Source: Deltaproteobacteria bacterium
GTDB taxonomy: Bacteria > Desulfobacterota > DSM-4660 > Desulfatiglandales > Desulfatiglandaceae
Assembly (NCBI GenBank): GCA_018644785.1
Contig: JABGPV010000037.1
Coordinates: 1 to 25,290, forward strand
Reading direction: 5' to 3'
DNA: 25,290 nucleotides
Positions within the stretch are counted from its first letter, which is position 1; every line of letters begins with the position of its first letter. The translations under genes and the position numbers were made by a program. The notes under the pieces were generated by a model. The model was not told where the DNA came from. It worked only from the letters and a program-made list of their open reading frames with translations, and searched no databases. Positions 6,870 through 15,290 of this stretch are shown piece after piece.

Positions 6870-8654
6870 ATGACTCTAAGTAAAGGATGGCTCAAACAAA
6901 GGCAGCCGGCGTTGGCCGGCAGAATACTTGTGTCGTTACCGGTGCTCATGGCCATGGTCCTCATATGGACTTTGGTCGCCCTGACGGGGTGCAGTGATAG
7001 CGATCCCGTCGCTCCGACGCCGGAAATCTTTGCCTGCAGTCTTACCTATAAGCTGCCCGGAGACGTCGACAAGACGCCCGGCGATGCCAGCCAGAACGAC
7101 TTCGACGAGTTCTCGTGGCAGTCATTCCTGGCGCTCAGTGCACCGTCGGTCGGTGGTCGGATCAACGTGGATGGCGACAACACACCCCAGTGGCGGGAAT
7201 GGTCGTCCACCGCCGACCTGCTCAACCAGGCTGATCCGGGTCCATCCGGGTCGCGTTTCTACCCCGAAGAATGCAAGGCGATTCCAGATTACGCGTATTA
7301 CCGGGTGATCGACCAGGTGGGGAAGGTGGACGATTCTTTCCAGGAAGCCACCGAAGATGCCCTCAGCACCTCACCGGTCATCGACAAAAACGGCAACTTC
7401 ATTCGCTACGAAATTCTGATAAGCCCTTCCCTGTACGCCCAGGTGGTGAGCAACGGGTGGAACGTGCCGGGCACGATCCCCACCGATCCGCAAACCGACC
7501 CCGCCATGAGCGATATTACCGGGACCTGCGGCCTGGCGAGCTACACCGGCGGTGATCCCGCGAACAAGGACAGCGGTTTCATCCAGATCAAGAACGCCTG
7601 GATGGACCTTGCCCACGCCACGCCCGCTGAACGCGCCAAATATCATATTGAGGAACTGTTGATCTACACGCCGGAATACCGCACTTCGGGTACCCCACAG
7701 ACGGCCACCTGTGAACTTCGAACCATGGGGCTGGTGGGCCAGCACATCATGCACAAGACGCTCACCCAACCGGCGTGGGTGTATTCCACCTTCGAACACG
7801 TGGACAATGCCCCCGACTGCGAGGGGCCCTCCACCACCGGCGGATCCGGAGCCGGCACGCCGAGTGACTCGTGCCCGCCGACCGTCCTAAAGGATTGGAA
7901 CTTCAATCCCATGCTCTGTAACGACGACACCGATTCGTCTCGGATCGACGGTTGTCCCCCCGACCCGGACACGCCCGTCACCAACCGATGCGCCCACTGT
8001 AACGATACGCCCACCACCAACGACCCGACGGCCATGTGCATGTCGGACGGCGCCGAATGGATCGGAACCTGCTGCAACAGGCCGGACGGCTCAACGACCC
8101 CGCCGCCAAGCGCGTGCAATTCGGGAACGGAGCCGTGGTGCATTGATATGGGCCAGGCCGAGGTCAAGGGATTCTCGAGGCTGTGCCGCCAGATCACGGT
8201 GAGCGAGGACGAGACAAAGGGAGGTTACATTTCCTCTGCGCGATGGAACAGGGAGTGTCACAACGCCATCGCGGCCGCGGGAAGCGGAAACTCGGTCTGG
8301 AACAACTACGAACTCATCTCCACCCAGTGGATGACAATGGACTTCGCGGATAATCCGGCGGCGCGCGAGTGCCAAAATGTATCCAGGGATGTCATCCAAT
8401 ACCAAAGCGGTTCGGCCTACGTGGCTCTGAAGCTTGAAATCGAACCCAGGCCGGAGAGCGAAGGCGGCAAACAGCCTGTCCTGGGCAATACGTCCATGGA
8501 GAGTTACCAGCGCGCCAACTGCCTGGGCTGTCACGCGAAGTCGACGACCGGTTCCGGCGATGTGGACAACATATTTAAAAATCATGCGAGCACTGATTTC
8601 ATGTACTGGCTCAAACTTGAGGTTCCGCAGTCGGCCGCCATGGAGAATCTCTGA
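6870..8654 (+). CDS. Cysteine-rich lipoprotein with one c-type haem motif
   Basis: A 594-residue protein with a long N-terminal export segment and lipobox ALTGC (Cys41). Serine at +2 suggests outer-membrane sorting. Near the C-terminus CLGCH (551-555) is a single c-type haem attachment motif in the context RANCLGCHAKS. Between about residues 330 and 430 lies a dense run of cysteines (CPP.., CAHC, GTCCNRP, CNSG, CID) in a Pro/Thr/Asp-rich stretch that looks like an insertion. I recognise only a general resemblance to uncharacterised periplasmic proteins ending in a CxxCH motif. It may be a monohaem electron carrier or redox-active surface protein, but no enzyme fold was recognised. GGGAGG lies 14 bases before the ATG. 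Confidence 0.65.
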   Translation: MTLSKGWLKQRQPALAGRILVSLPVLMAMVLIWTLVALTGCSDSDPVAPTPEIFACSLTYKLPGDVDKTPGDASQNDFDEFSWQSFLALSAPSVGGRINVDGDNTPQWREWSSTADLLNQADPGPSGSRFYPEECKAIPDYAYYRVIDQVGKVDDSFQEATEDALSTSPVIDKNGNFIRYEILISPSLYAQVVSNGWNVPGTIPTDPQTDPAMSDITGTCGLASYTGGDPANKDSGFIQIKNAWMDLAHATPAERAKYHIEELLIYTPEYRTSGTPQTATCELRTMGLVGQHIMHKTLTQPAWVYSTFEHVDNAPDCEGPSTTGGSGAGTPSDSCPPTVLKDWNFNPMLCNDDTDSSRIDGCPPDPDTPVTNRCAHCNDTPTTNDPTAMCMSDGAEWIGTCCNRPDGSTTPPPSACNSGTEPWCIDMGQAEVKGFSRLCRQITVSEDETKGGYISSARWNRECHNAIAAAGSGNSVWNNYELISTQWMTMDFADNPAARECQNVSRDVIQYQSGSAYVALKLEIEPRPESEGGKQPVLGNTSMESYQRANCLGCHAKSTTGSGDVDNIFKNHASTDFMYWLKLEVPQSAAMENL

Positions 8655-8697
8655 TAGGGGGAACCCTGTCGCATATTCCCAGAGGAGATGTCAACCA

Positions 8698-8720
8698 AGA
8701 GTCAACAGCAGATTTGATGA
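8698..8720 (+). repeat. Left arm of a 23-bp inverted repeat
   Basis: Begins AGAGTCAACAGCAGA. Its reverse complement recurs at 9139-9161 with 22 of 23 positions identical. The two arms enclose 418 bases carrying the zinc-ribbon gene, its RBS and its trailer. Confidence 0.75.
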
Positions 8721-8762
8721 GCCCTTTTCTTTTATTCTTTTATTAATTTAAGGAGGAACATC

Positions 8763-8984
8763 ATGGCATATACTTGTAAGAATTGTGGCGCAGTGGCTGA
8801 AGAACCGGGTCATCTTTGCGACCCTTGCGGGGATGCGGGGAAATGCAGTTTTTGCGGTGCGCCCCAGGTGGATGCAAAGCATATTTGCAAGGATAAACTG
8901 GCTGCCATGAAATATGTTTGCGATGGATGCGGGCGGATAGCCATGGAAGAGGGTCATCTCTGCAAGGCCTCTCCCATTAAATAA
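8763..8984 (+). CDS. Small triple zinc-ribbon protein
   Basis: A 73-residue protein with a strong RBS (AAGGAGG) behind a T-rich leader. It consists of three units with the same spacing C-x2-C-x8-H-x-C: Cys5/Cys8/His17/Cys19, Cys28/Cys31/His40/Cys42 and Cys53/Cys56/His65/Cys67. Each would hold one Zn2+, or possibly iron. Units 1 and 3 share the phrase EEPGHLC/MEEGHLC, which points to internal duplication. There is no signal peptide, so it should be cytoplasmic. The function is unknown: metal storage, protein-protein or nucleic-acid binding are all possible. It sits inside a 23-bp inverted repeat. Confidence 0.8.
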   Translation: MAYTCKNCGAVAEEPGHLCDPCGDAGKCSFCGAPQVDAKHICKDKLAAMKYVCDGCGRIAMEEGHLCKASPIK

Positions 8985-9138
8985 ACCATGTTGACAATGT
9001 CAAAAGGCGATAGATGAGGGCCTGTCGTCTTTGGGACTCTTTATCGGCAGGAATGACGGCCTTGGTAAAATTGCGACTTTTAATTTAGTCTTTTATCAAG
9101 ATCTGAATAGGGCGTATGTCGATACAACGGATCAGGGG

Positions 9139-9161
9139 TCATCAAGTCTGCTGTTGACTCT
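9139..9161 (-). repeat. Right arm of the 23-bp inverted repeat
   Basis: Reverse complement of 8698-8720 with a single mismatch. It lies 155 bases after the zinc-ribbon stop and 59 bases before the next gene. No obvious target-site duplication flanks the pair. Confidence 0.75.
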
Positions 9162-9219
9162 CCTTTCGAGAATTCGGGGAATTTTCCCTCACTTCTACCG
9201 TGAAAAATAGGAGTCGCTG

Positions 9220-10311
9220 ATGGTTTTTGCCAAAATCATATCTCGTTTTTACCTGTGTGCAGCACTTCTTTTTCTTCTCATGGTGTTTCAAACGTCTGTC
9301 TCAGTTGAAGCAGAGGCCACTGAAACGTCATCTTCCCAGTGGGATAAATCCAGACAAATTGGCGAGCAATTCCTGAAAATACTCTCTGTGAAATCCTTTG
9401 AAGACGCTAAAAGCATCAAGCTTTCCTATGATGTTCATATGGACTTACAGGCCTTTGTAAAGGCCAGGATGGTCGCTACCCTGGAGATGAGAAAGGAGGG
9501 CGGGAACTACCTTTCAATTTTCAGCCTGGAAGAACCGGTTGGAAAAGATCTGTGGAGCAAGTTTGCGTTATTTATCTATGGCAAGCGCACGGCCGAATAC
9601 AAAGAAATGATGAAGGCCGTTGAGATGCGGATTCATGAACGGTTTCGACTCCAAAACGAGAAGTTTGTGACGGAAGAATTTCGAGAGATCCTTCCGGATG
9701 TGAAGGACTATGAAAACCAAACAGGGATTCGGGTCTATTTTGATTACCAAGAGAATTTGGTAAAATTTTGGGAAGACCAGTCAAAGAAGGCATTCACCAA
9801 ATCCATTCCCTATTCGGACCAGTACGGTCCATTAACCGCTTTTTTTAATTACCTGCTTTTCGATCCGGTCAAAGTTGAATTCTCCGTCATTAATGCCATG
9901 AAACAGGTTGAGGATGTCGACCCTGAAGGAGAGCCGCTTCCAGATAAAAAGATCGTCAAATTCCTGTTTGAATCGCAAGTCGTTCGAATGAAAAAAAACG
10001 ATACCGGAAGATATCCGGAATACAATTCAGCTATTTACCTTGGAACCGAGAATTATCTGAACATTATTTATGGGAAAAATATTTTGTATGAATTCTCACA
10101 CGCCACAACAGGAAGGGTAAAAATCCCCTATGAAATACATTTGGACGGGATTATCAGTAATTCAAGAAAAAGGAAACTTGACTTAAGGCTGAAACAGCTC
10201 ATGGACGATCCCGAGGCCGCCCAAGAACTTGAAAGGGGAATGGAAAACGAGATACTTGCAGCAAAAAACGTAAAGGTCTCTTTGACGGCCGCTGATGTGA
10301 AATTCGACTGA
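9220..10311 (+). CDS. Exported protein of unknown function
   Basis: A 363-residue protein with a clear signal peptide (hydrophobic core CAALLFLLMVF, probable cut after VEAEA, about residue 33). The mature part is charged and rich in lysine, glutamate and aromatic residues. It has no cysteine clusters, membrane segments or catalytic motif I can recognise. Codon use is more AT-rich than in the hdr operon. The RBS AGGAG sits 6 bases before the ATG. It faces the DUF4143 ATPase gene tail to tail. I do not recognise the family; a periplasmic or lipid-interacting protein is possible but not shown. Confidence 0.7.
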   Translation: MVFAKIISRFYLCAALLFLLMVFQTSVSVEAEATETSSSQWDKSRQIGEQFLKILSVKSFEDAKSIKLSYDVHMDLQAFVKARMVATLEMRKEGGNYLSIFSLEEPVGKDLWSKFALFIYGKRTAEYKEMMKAVEMRIHERFRLQNEKFVTEEFREILPDVKDYENQTGIRVYFDYQENLVKFWEDQSKKAFTKSIPYSDQYGPLTAFFNYLLFDPVKVEFSVINAMKQVEDVDPEGEPLPDKKIVKFLFESQVVRMKKNDTGRYPEYNSAIYLGTENYLNIIYGKNILYEFSHATTGRVKIPYEIHLDGIISNSRKRKLDLRLKQLMDDPEAAQELERGMENEILAAKNVKVSLTAADVKFD

Positions 10312-10381
10312 AAGTGTGGAATGAGACGGCACCCCACGCGTTATCAATATACCAAGTTATTTATTTAATGATGGATGTTGC

Positions 10382-10428
10382 CCCCGTCCCATATTGGGGC
10401 AAGCGATGCCTATGCGGCATCCACGGGG
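10382..10428. repeat. Nested palindrome between convergent genes
   Basis: An inner stem GATGCC/GGCATC (10405-10421, 5-base loop) sits inside an outer pair CCCCGT/ACGGGG (10382-10387 and 10423-10428). It lies in the 234-bp gap between two convergent genes, the usual place for a bidirectional terminator or REP-like element. No T-run is present. I see no coding sequence in this gap. Confidence 0.35.
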
Positions 10429-10545
10429 ACCGGCAAGTTTTCCCTGAAGGGGGGACAGCAATTAGGTGCACCCCGGGTCTCGTAGTGTGAGAGATCTGGC
10501 CCTGATTAGGTGGATGAGGAATGGGTACCCCTTCTCCTCTCTTTA

Positions 10546-11682
10546 TCATGCATACGCATCCTGCCACAGGTTCGTAATGAAATCTTTCCAGGGAAGGATA
10601 GATATATCCCCAGCTTTTCGAGGGGTATCTTCGAGACTGACCAATATATAATTCTTCAGAAGTGCTTCTTCCCTTATTGCTGTCAGTCCTTTGCAGTCTT
10701 TTTTGGTAATGTTTGCCTTCCCCTTTACCTCAATCGCTGTTTTTCCGTTGACGACAAAATCAACCTCAAAGCCTGAAGTTGCCCTCCAGTAACCCAGATC
10801 ACACCCCCCCTTGTAATCGCAGTAAGTTCTTATCTCATGATGGATATAGGCTTCAAATGCCTCCCCAAATTCCGGAGATCTCATCTTTAGACCCCGACGA
10901 CCTTGCAGAAATCTGGCGACGCCTATATCGAAAAAGTAAAATTTCGAAGTGGAAACCGGCTTTCGTTTGACGGATTTCCGCCATGCAGGCAAATCATCGC
11001 CAAGCAGCGTATCACGTAGAATCTGAAAATATTCCTGCACGGTTGATCTTGGGACCTGTGCATCGCTTGCGATGTTCGTATAATTAATCATTTTACCGTT
11101 ACACAGCCCGGCTACAGTGAGAAATCTGCTGAATGCAGGAACATTCCGGACGATGGCTTCCGCTGCAATCTCTTCCTTTAGATAATTTCCCGCATATGCC
11201 TCCAGATCTTCAAATGGTGCATCGGAAAAATAGATGGAGGGGATCAGACCTCTGTCCAGGGCTTTCAGTAATTGGAAATCCTCTTTTAACTCTCTGAGAA
11301 TAAAGGGGCGCAGCCGCCTGGTTCTGGCGCGACCCCCTAACAGGTTAACGCCCTTATTTCTCAGCTTCCTGGCGCTGGATCCGGTAAGAAGGAAATGGAT
11401 ACCTTTTTCTTCAATTAAATTATGTACTTCATCCAACAAAATCGGTAGCTTCTGAATCTCATCGATGATAACAACCCTGTCATCGTCTGCTATTTCCTGG
11501 CGAAGCCTTTGGGGTGCCCTGCTTAATTTCAGATACACGTCGGTCTTAAGCAGATTGTAATACCTGTATTCACTTAACGTATCTTGAATTAAGGATGTCT
11601 TTCCCGTTTGACGTGGTCCGAATAAAAAGTAGGATTTTTTTCGTAGAATCTTTGATAAATCCAATTGCCTTTTGACATACAT
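10546..11682 (-). CDS. AAA_14/DUF4143 ATP-binding protein
   Basis: A 378-residue cytoplasmic P-loop ATPase. Walker A is GPRQTGKTS (22-30), Walker B VIIDE (71-75), and a sensor-like LLTGSSARKL follows (99-108). A winged-helix stretch (NIASDAQVPRSTVQEYFQIL) comes next, then a DUF4143/nuclease-like C-terminal domain with the GFEVDFVVNGKTAIEVKGK strand. In restriction-like folds that D...E-x-K pattern is a metal site, so cleavage activity is possible but unproven. This very common family has no settled function; links to defence or toxin-like behaviour have been proposed. It has its own promoter with repeated boxes and looks independent of its neighbours, consistent with an accessory gene. Confidence 0.88.
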   Translation of the reverse strand: MYVKRQLDLSKILRKKSYFLFGPRQTGKTSLIQDTLSEYRYYNLLKTDVYLKLSRAPQRLRQEIADDDRVVIIDEIQKLPILLDEVHNLIEEKGIHFLLTGSSARKLRNKGVNLLGGRARTRRLRPFILRELKEDFQLLKALDRGLIPSIYFSDAPFEDLEAYAGNYLKEEIAAEAIVRNVPAFSRFLTVAGLCNGKMINYTNIASDAQVPRSTVQEYFQILRDTLLGDDLPAWRKSVKRKPVSTSKFYFFDIGVARFLQGRRGLKMRSPEFGEAFEAYIHHEIRTYCDYKGGCDLGYWRATSGFEVDFVVNGKTAIEVKGKANITKKDCKGLTAIREEALLKNYILVSLEDTPRKAGDISILPWKDFITNLWQDAYA

Positions 11683-11696
11683 GGCCCGCCTCCATA

Positions 11697-11737
11697 ATAA
11701 TTGCCATGAGCACCGTCATATATCATGATAATTGCCA
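11697..11737 (-). promoter_or_regulatory. Direct-repeat boxes ahead of the DUF4143 gene
   Basis: On the minus strand TGGCAATTATcATG and TGGCAATTATtATG occur 31 bases apart (boxes at 11697-11706 and 11728-11737). That is about three helical turns. One box lies in the promoter spacer and the other just ahead of the start codon, a layout suited to autorepression. Confidence 0.45.
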
Positions 11738-11750
11738 GTCTACATGTCAA
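11722..11750 (-). promoter_or_regulatory. Sigma70-type promoter for the DUF4143 gene
   Basis: On the minus strand TTGACA (11750-11745) is followed after 17 bases by CATGAT (11727-11722). The -35 box is perfect and the -10 box matches at four of six positions. The start codon at 11682 is about 40 bases downstream of the -10. Confidence 0.55.
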
Positions 11751-11791
11751 ATCTCATGAAGTCAAGGCCTTCCGCGATGACCCGAAAGTCC

Positions 11792-13927
11792 CTAATCTTT
11801 ATTGCTGACGCCCGCCTCTTCAAAGGAAGCCATCTCCCGCATAATTCTGCAGGCCGTATCCGCCACATTCATGGTGATGGCCGCGCCGGTGCCTTCACCC
11901 AGCCGCATTCCGAAGTCGATGACCGGTTCAAGGCCCATGTGGGAAAGGGCCGCCTGCTGAGCCACTTCCACGGATTTGTGCCCGGATATGAGGTAACCGC
12001 CGATCTCGGGCTTTAACGTATAAGCGATCAACCCGGCTGCGGTCGATATAACACCATCAAGCACCACAACGGCGCCCTTTGAAACTGCGGCCAGTACCGC
12101 ACCCACGATTCCCGCAATCTCATAACCCCCGATTTTACACAGGATATCAAACCCGTCTTCCGGATCCGGCTTATGGAATTTCAGGACCCTCTCGATGATC
12201 TCGGTCTTCCGCTCCATCCCCTTGTCGTCGAGACCCGTCCCTCTTCCGGTCGCCTGGGCGGGTGTAATCCCCGTAATCGCACAGATGATGGCCGATGCGG
12301 AGGTGGTATTTCCGATACCCATCTCCCCGAGACCGATCATGTCAATTTTATTCGATGCGTATTTTTCAAAAAAAACCGCCATCCCTTTTGAGACGGCTTC
12401 TTCCGCTTCCCCGGGTGTCATGGCTTCTTCAAGGGAAAAGTTTCGGGTCCCTTTTCGCACCTTTTTGCCAAACAGCATCGGGTGGGGCGGAAAATCGGCA
12501 TTGACACCCATATCCACAATACCGATATCGATCTGGAACTGACGGCACAAGACGTTGATGGCCGCACCGCCATTCAGGAAGTTTTTCACCATCTCACCGG
12601 TGACCGAGGCGGGGTAAGCCGACACGCCTTCTTCAACGATGCCGTGATCTCCCGCAAACACCAGAATAGACTTATGGTCCACACGGGGATTCAAAGTGTT
12701 CTGAACAAGACATATCCGTAACGCCAAATCCTCCAGGCTCCCCAAAGATCCTAAGGGTTTTGTCTTGTTGTCCATTTTGCTGACGGCTTCGGCCCTGATA
12801 TCATCCGGCACGGAACAAATGGCATCCAGCACATCCTTATAATCACTAAATGTATCGTCGGCCATACTGACATTATCCGCGCCGGTTTCCGGAAAAGCAG
12901 CTGATTTTTTTTCAGAATTGTCCTGATCCGGTTTCCCCTGAAAAAGGTTCAATTTTTTCCCGTTGCCGCTGAAATCAATGACATACTTAAAGGTTTTCCC
13001 GGAAAGAATATCCGGCATTAATGCGGCGGCCTTTTCGGGAGGGATAATCTCCTCAATCAATTTCTCAAAGGAACCGGGCTTCTTCCCGATCAGGACCAGA
13101 GCGTCCTTCAAATTTTTCCGGGTCAACCCGTATGCGCCGCTTAGCGTCATCTCTTTGTAGTGCATGAGATTTAAGAGATTCGTCTCAATGTCCTTATTCT
13201 TGGTCAGCCCCCCGAAAAAGGAGAGCCGCCCGCCTTTGGCCAGTTTTGCGACGCACATGCTGAAAGCCGTAGGATCCGCGCACGCGTTCAGCGCCATGTC
13301 AAATTCGCTGTCAGTGGTCTCTTTCCGGACCATGATGTTCTCGGCCCGTTGAAATTCCTCGGACCGCTCGATCTTTTTTTCGTCCTTTTCAATGACCAGC
13401 GGAATTACCCCCATCTCCCGGCATGCCAGGGCCGTCATCAAGCCCACGCTCCCCCCGCCGTAGATGATGATCCGCTCACCCTTTTGGGGGTTAAGGGGCT
13501 CCAGGGCGTTCTGAACGCAACCGGCCGGTTCCGCCAAAGACGCCACATGAAGGGGGATATGATCATCAACCCGAATCATGCTCTCCGAAGGGGCCATGAC
13601 ATGGCTGGAAAAGCCTCCGTCATGGTGAAAGCCCATGATCTTCATTTGCTCACAAAGGTTCTCTCGCCCGCTCAGGCAATAGGCACATTCCCCACAGGTT
13701 CTTCCGGGCCAGATGGCGAATCTTTTGCCGTTCTCTCCCGTGACAATGAGTTCGTGCCCCAAAACCCTCGGCAAAACCAGATCCCGGTGCCCCTCATTCC
13801 ACATTTTGGCATCCGTTCGGCAAATGGCGCAGTATTGCACCCTCAGAAGCCGAAATCCCTCTTCAGGGACCCGGCCTTCCGCCTCCTTCATCTTCAGTTT
13901 TTTCAATCCGGTCAGCAGCAGTTTCAT
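11792..13927 (-). CDS. cobT: Zinc alcohol-dehydrogenase-like / CobT fusion protein
   Basis: A 711-residue two-domain protein. Residues 1-340 are a medium-chain dehydrogenase: catalytic zinc site Cys33, His58-Glu59 and probably Glu133; structural zinc Cys78, 81, 84, 92; NAD(P)-binding YGGGSVG at 156-162. A polar linker of about 40 residues follows. Residues ~370-711 are CobT (nicotinate-nucleotide:dimethylbenzimidazole phosphoribosyltransferase) with KTKPLGSLG (~388), FAGDHGI, GIGNTT, ATGRGTGLDDKG and the catalytic MRLGEGTGAA (~677). CobT makes the alpha-ribotide of the cobamide lower ligand. Both halves keep their key residues, so both may work. The gene starts 4 bases after the TrpD-like gene and lies behind a cobalamin riboswitch. 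The fusion hints that the dehydrogenase acts on the lower-ligand base or a precursor; that is inference. Confidence 0.88.
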   Translation of the reverse strand: MKLLLTGLKKLKMKEAEGRVPEEGFRLLRVQYCAICRTDAKMWNEGHRDLVLPRVLGHELIVTGENGKRFAIWPGRTCGECAYCLSGRENLCEQMKIMGFHHDGGFSSHVMAPSESMIRVDDHIPLHVASLAEPAGCVQNALEPLNPQKGERIIIYGGGSVGLMTALACREMGVIPLVIEKDEKKIERSEEFQRAENIMVRKETTDSEFDMALNACADPTAFSMCVAKLAKGGRLSFFGGLTKNKDIETNLLNLMHYKEMTLSGAYGLTRKNLKDALVLIGKKPGSFEKLIEEIIPPEKAAALMPDILSGKTFKYVIDFSGNGKKLNLFQGKPDQDNSEKKSAAFPETGADNVSMADDTFSDYKDVLDAICSVPDDIRAEAVSKMDNKTKPLGSLGSLEDLALRICLVQNTLNPRVDHKSILVFAGDHGIVEEGVSAYPASVTGEMVKNFLNGGAAINVLCRQFQIDIGIVDMGVNADFPPHPMLFGKKVRKGTRNFSLEEAMTPGEAEEAVSKGMAVFFEKYASNKIDMIGLGEMGIGNTTSASAIICAITGITPAQATGRGTGLDDKGMERKTEIIERVLKFHKPDPEDGFDILCKIGGYEIAGIVGAVLAAVSKGAVVVLDGVISTAAGLIAYTLKPEIGGYLISGHKSVEVAQQAALSHMGLEPVIDFGMRLGEGTGAAITMNVADTACRIMREMASFEEAGVSNKD

Positions 13928-13931
13928 TTTC

Positions 13932-15047
13932 TTAATGGCTCCCCACCTGAGTCAACGTCCACAATTTTCTGGCACCCGCTTTGGGGTCCCTGTTCTGGAT
14001 TTTCACCCAATTTTCAAGGGTATCAAAAGCCGACCCCTCTTTCAGGGCCGTAGAAGCCTTTATGACGCCTTCTTTAATGGAATCGGCACTTCCCGCCACA
14101 TAGAATATCAGCCCGGCATTCAGGGCGGCCGCTTCAAACCGGGCCCCGTTTTTTTCACCCCGCAGCAATGCGACGAAATCCCGGGCTTCCCGGTCCACAT
14201 CCGGAACAGGGGTAAGGTCTATTGGGTTGCAGGCGTTGAGGCCGCAATCCTCTGGACGAAAATCATATTCTATTATCTCACCGTCCGCTTTTAACTCCGC
14301 ACAATAGGTCCTGCCGCAGACCGATGCTTCATCCATGCCTTTAAGGGAATTATCGATGCTGCCGTAAATAACCAGGGCCCGCTCATATCCGATGGCTTTC
14401 ATGACCCGGACCACCGGTATGATCATCTCCTTTGAATAGACCCCCCTGACCCCGATTCTGGGCATGGCGGGGTTTGCGAGAGAAGCGGCGATATTAAGGG
14501 TTGAACCGAAATGAATATTGGAAAGGATTCTTCCCAGGGCCTGGGGATGGATCTCGGGGCTCATACCGTTGAACAGCCCGATGCCGGCCTCGTTGATACT
14601 CTCGGCCACCACATCCGCGCTGCACTCCACGTCAACGCCCAGGGTTTCCGCCATGTCAACGGTCCCACACACGGAAGTGATCGCCCGCGCCCCGTGCCGG
14701 GCCATCCGGATACCACCTGAAGCCGCAACAATGGATGCCGCCGTACTGATGTTGTAAGTTTTGAATGTATCCATACCCGTGCCGCAGTTATCGACAATGG
14801 GCCTGGGATCATCGGATGCAACTTTCACGGTATCAAGTTCATAAATGGCCTCCCAGCTTCCCGCCACCTCATCTTCCGTTTCACCTTTAGCGGTCATGGC
14901 CGCCAGAAACGCCCCTTGCTGCATATCGGTTGTTTCATTTTTAAGGATCGTATAAAAGGCGCCTTTCGCTTCCTCCCTGGACAGATCCTCCTTTTGAACC
15001 AAACGTGTTATCAAACCCCCAAACGCCTTGTTAATTGCTGTTTGCAT
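13932..15047 (-). CDS. Divergent anthranilate-phosphoribosyltransferase-like enzyme
   Basis: A 371-residue member of the TrpD/pyrimidine-phosphorylase fold. It keeps the Mg-PRPP elements NISTA (99-103), the C/SGT.D loop (127-131), the DE pair in KGMDEAS and the PEDCGL tail motif. Two signatures are altered: canonical GTGGD reads GTGMD (89-93) and KHGNR reads RHGAR (117-121), losing the asparagine that contacts anthranilate in true TrpD. No other trp gene is near. It is the first gene after a B12 riboswitch and is coupled to cobT, so a role in making a lower-ligand ribotide or phosphoribosyl donor for cobamides is more likely than tryptophan synthesis. The start has a good RBS (AAAGGAGA). Confidence 0.82.
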   Translation of the reverse strand: MQTAINKAFGGLITRLVQKEDLSREEAKGAFYTILKNETTDMQQGAFLAAMTAKGETEDEVAGSWEAIYELDTVKVASDDPRPIVDNCGTGMDTFKTYNISTAASIVAASGGIRMARHGARAITSVCGTVDMAETLGVDVECSADVVAESINEAGIGLFNGMSPEIHPQALGRILSNIHFGSTLNIAASLANPAMPRIGVRGVYSKEMIIPVVRVMKAIGYERALVIYGSIDNSLKGMDEASVCGRTYCAELKADGEIIEYDFRPEDCGLNACNPIDLTPVPDVDREARDFVALLRGEKNGARFEAAALNAGLIFYVAGSADSIKEGVIKASTALKEGSAFDTLENWVKIQNRDPKAGARKLWTLTQVGSH

Positions 15048-15148
15048 ACCGTCTCCTTTCCTGGGTCCAGCATCACGCTGAACGAAGGGTCATCAAGACC
15101 ATATGCAAAAGAATCAGGACTCACAAAGGAGACAAGGGCATGCAATAA

Positions 15149-15289
15149 TTTTCAGGGAAAAAACAGACGACGGGGAAAAACAAGACATCCCTGGATGCAT
15201 ACACCGATATCCTTTTGGCCGCTAAATACGGTTTGATGACCACAAAAGATATGGATAGCATCCAGCTGGGTTATCCGAAAAATTTTTAA
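15149..15289 (+). pseudogene. Possible C-terminal gene remnant
   Basis: Between a stop at 15146 and a stop at 15287-15289 lies a 46-codon frame with protein-like composition. It ends LDAYTDILLAAKYGLMTT, then KDMDSIQLGYPKNF. It has no start or RBS and overlaps the leader of the oppositely directed riboswitch operon. It looks like the tail of a gene whose front was lost when the operon arrived or the region rearranged. I do not recognise the family, and chance cannot be excluded. Confidence 0.3.
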
Positions 15290-15290
15290 C

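Noticed and set aside
8991..9003. TTGACAATGTCAA palindrome after the zinc-ribbon gene
   Set aside because: The spacing (odd centre) differs from the FNR-like site at 1034, and it sits just after a stop codon rather than in a clear promoter. Kept only as a note.
13349..14053. 234-codon plus-strand frame
   Set aside because: Antisense to the ADH-CobT fusion and the start of the TrpD-like gene; no domain and no RBS.
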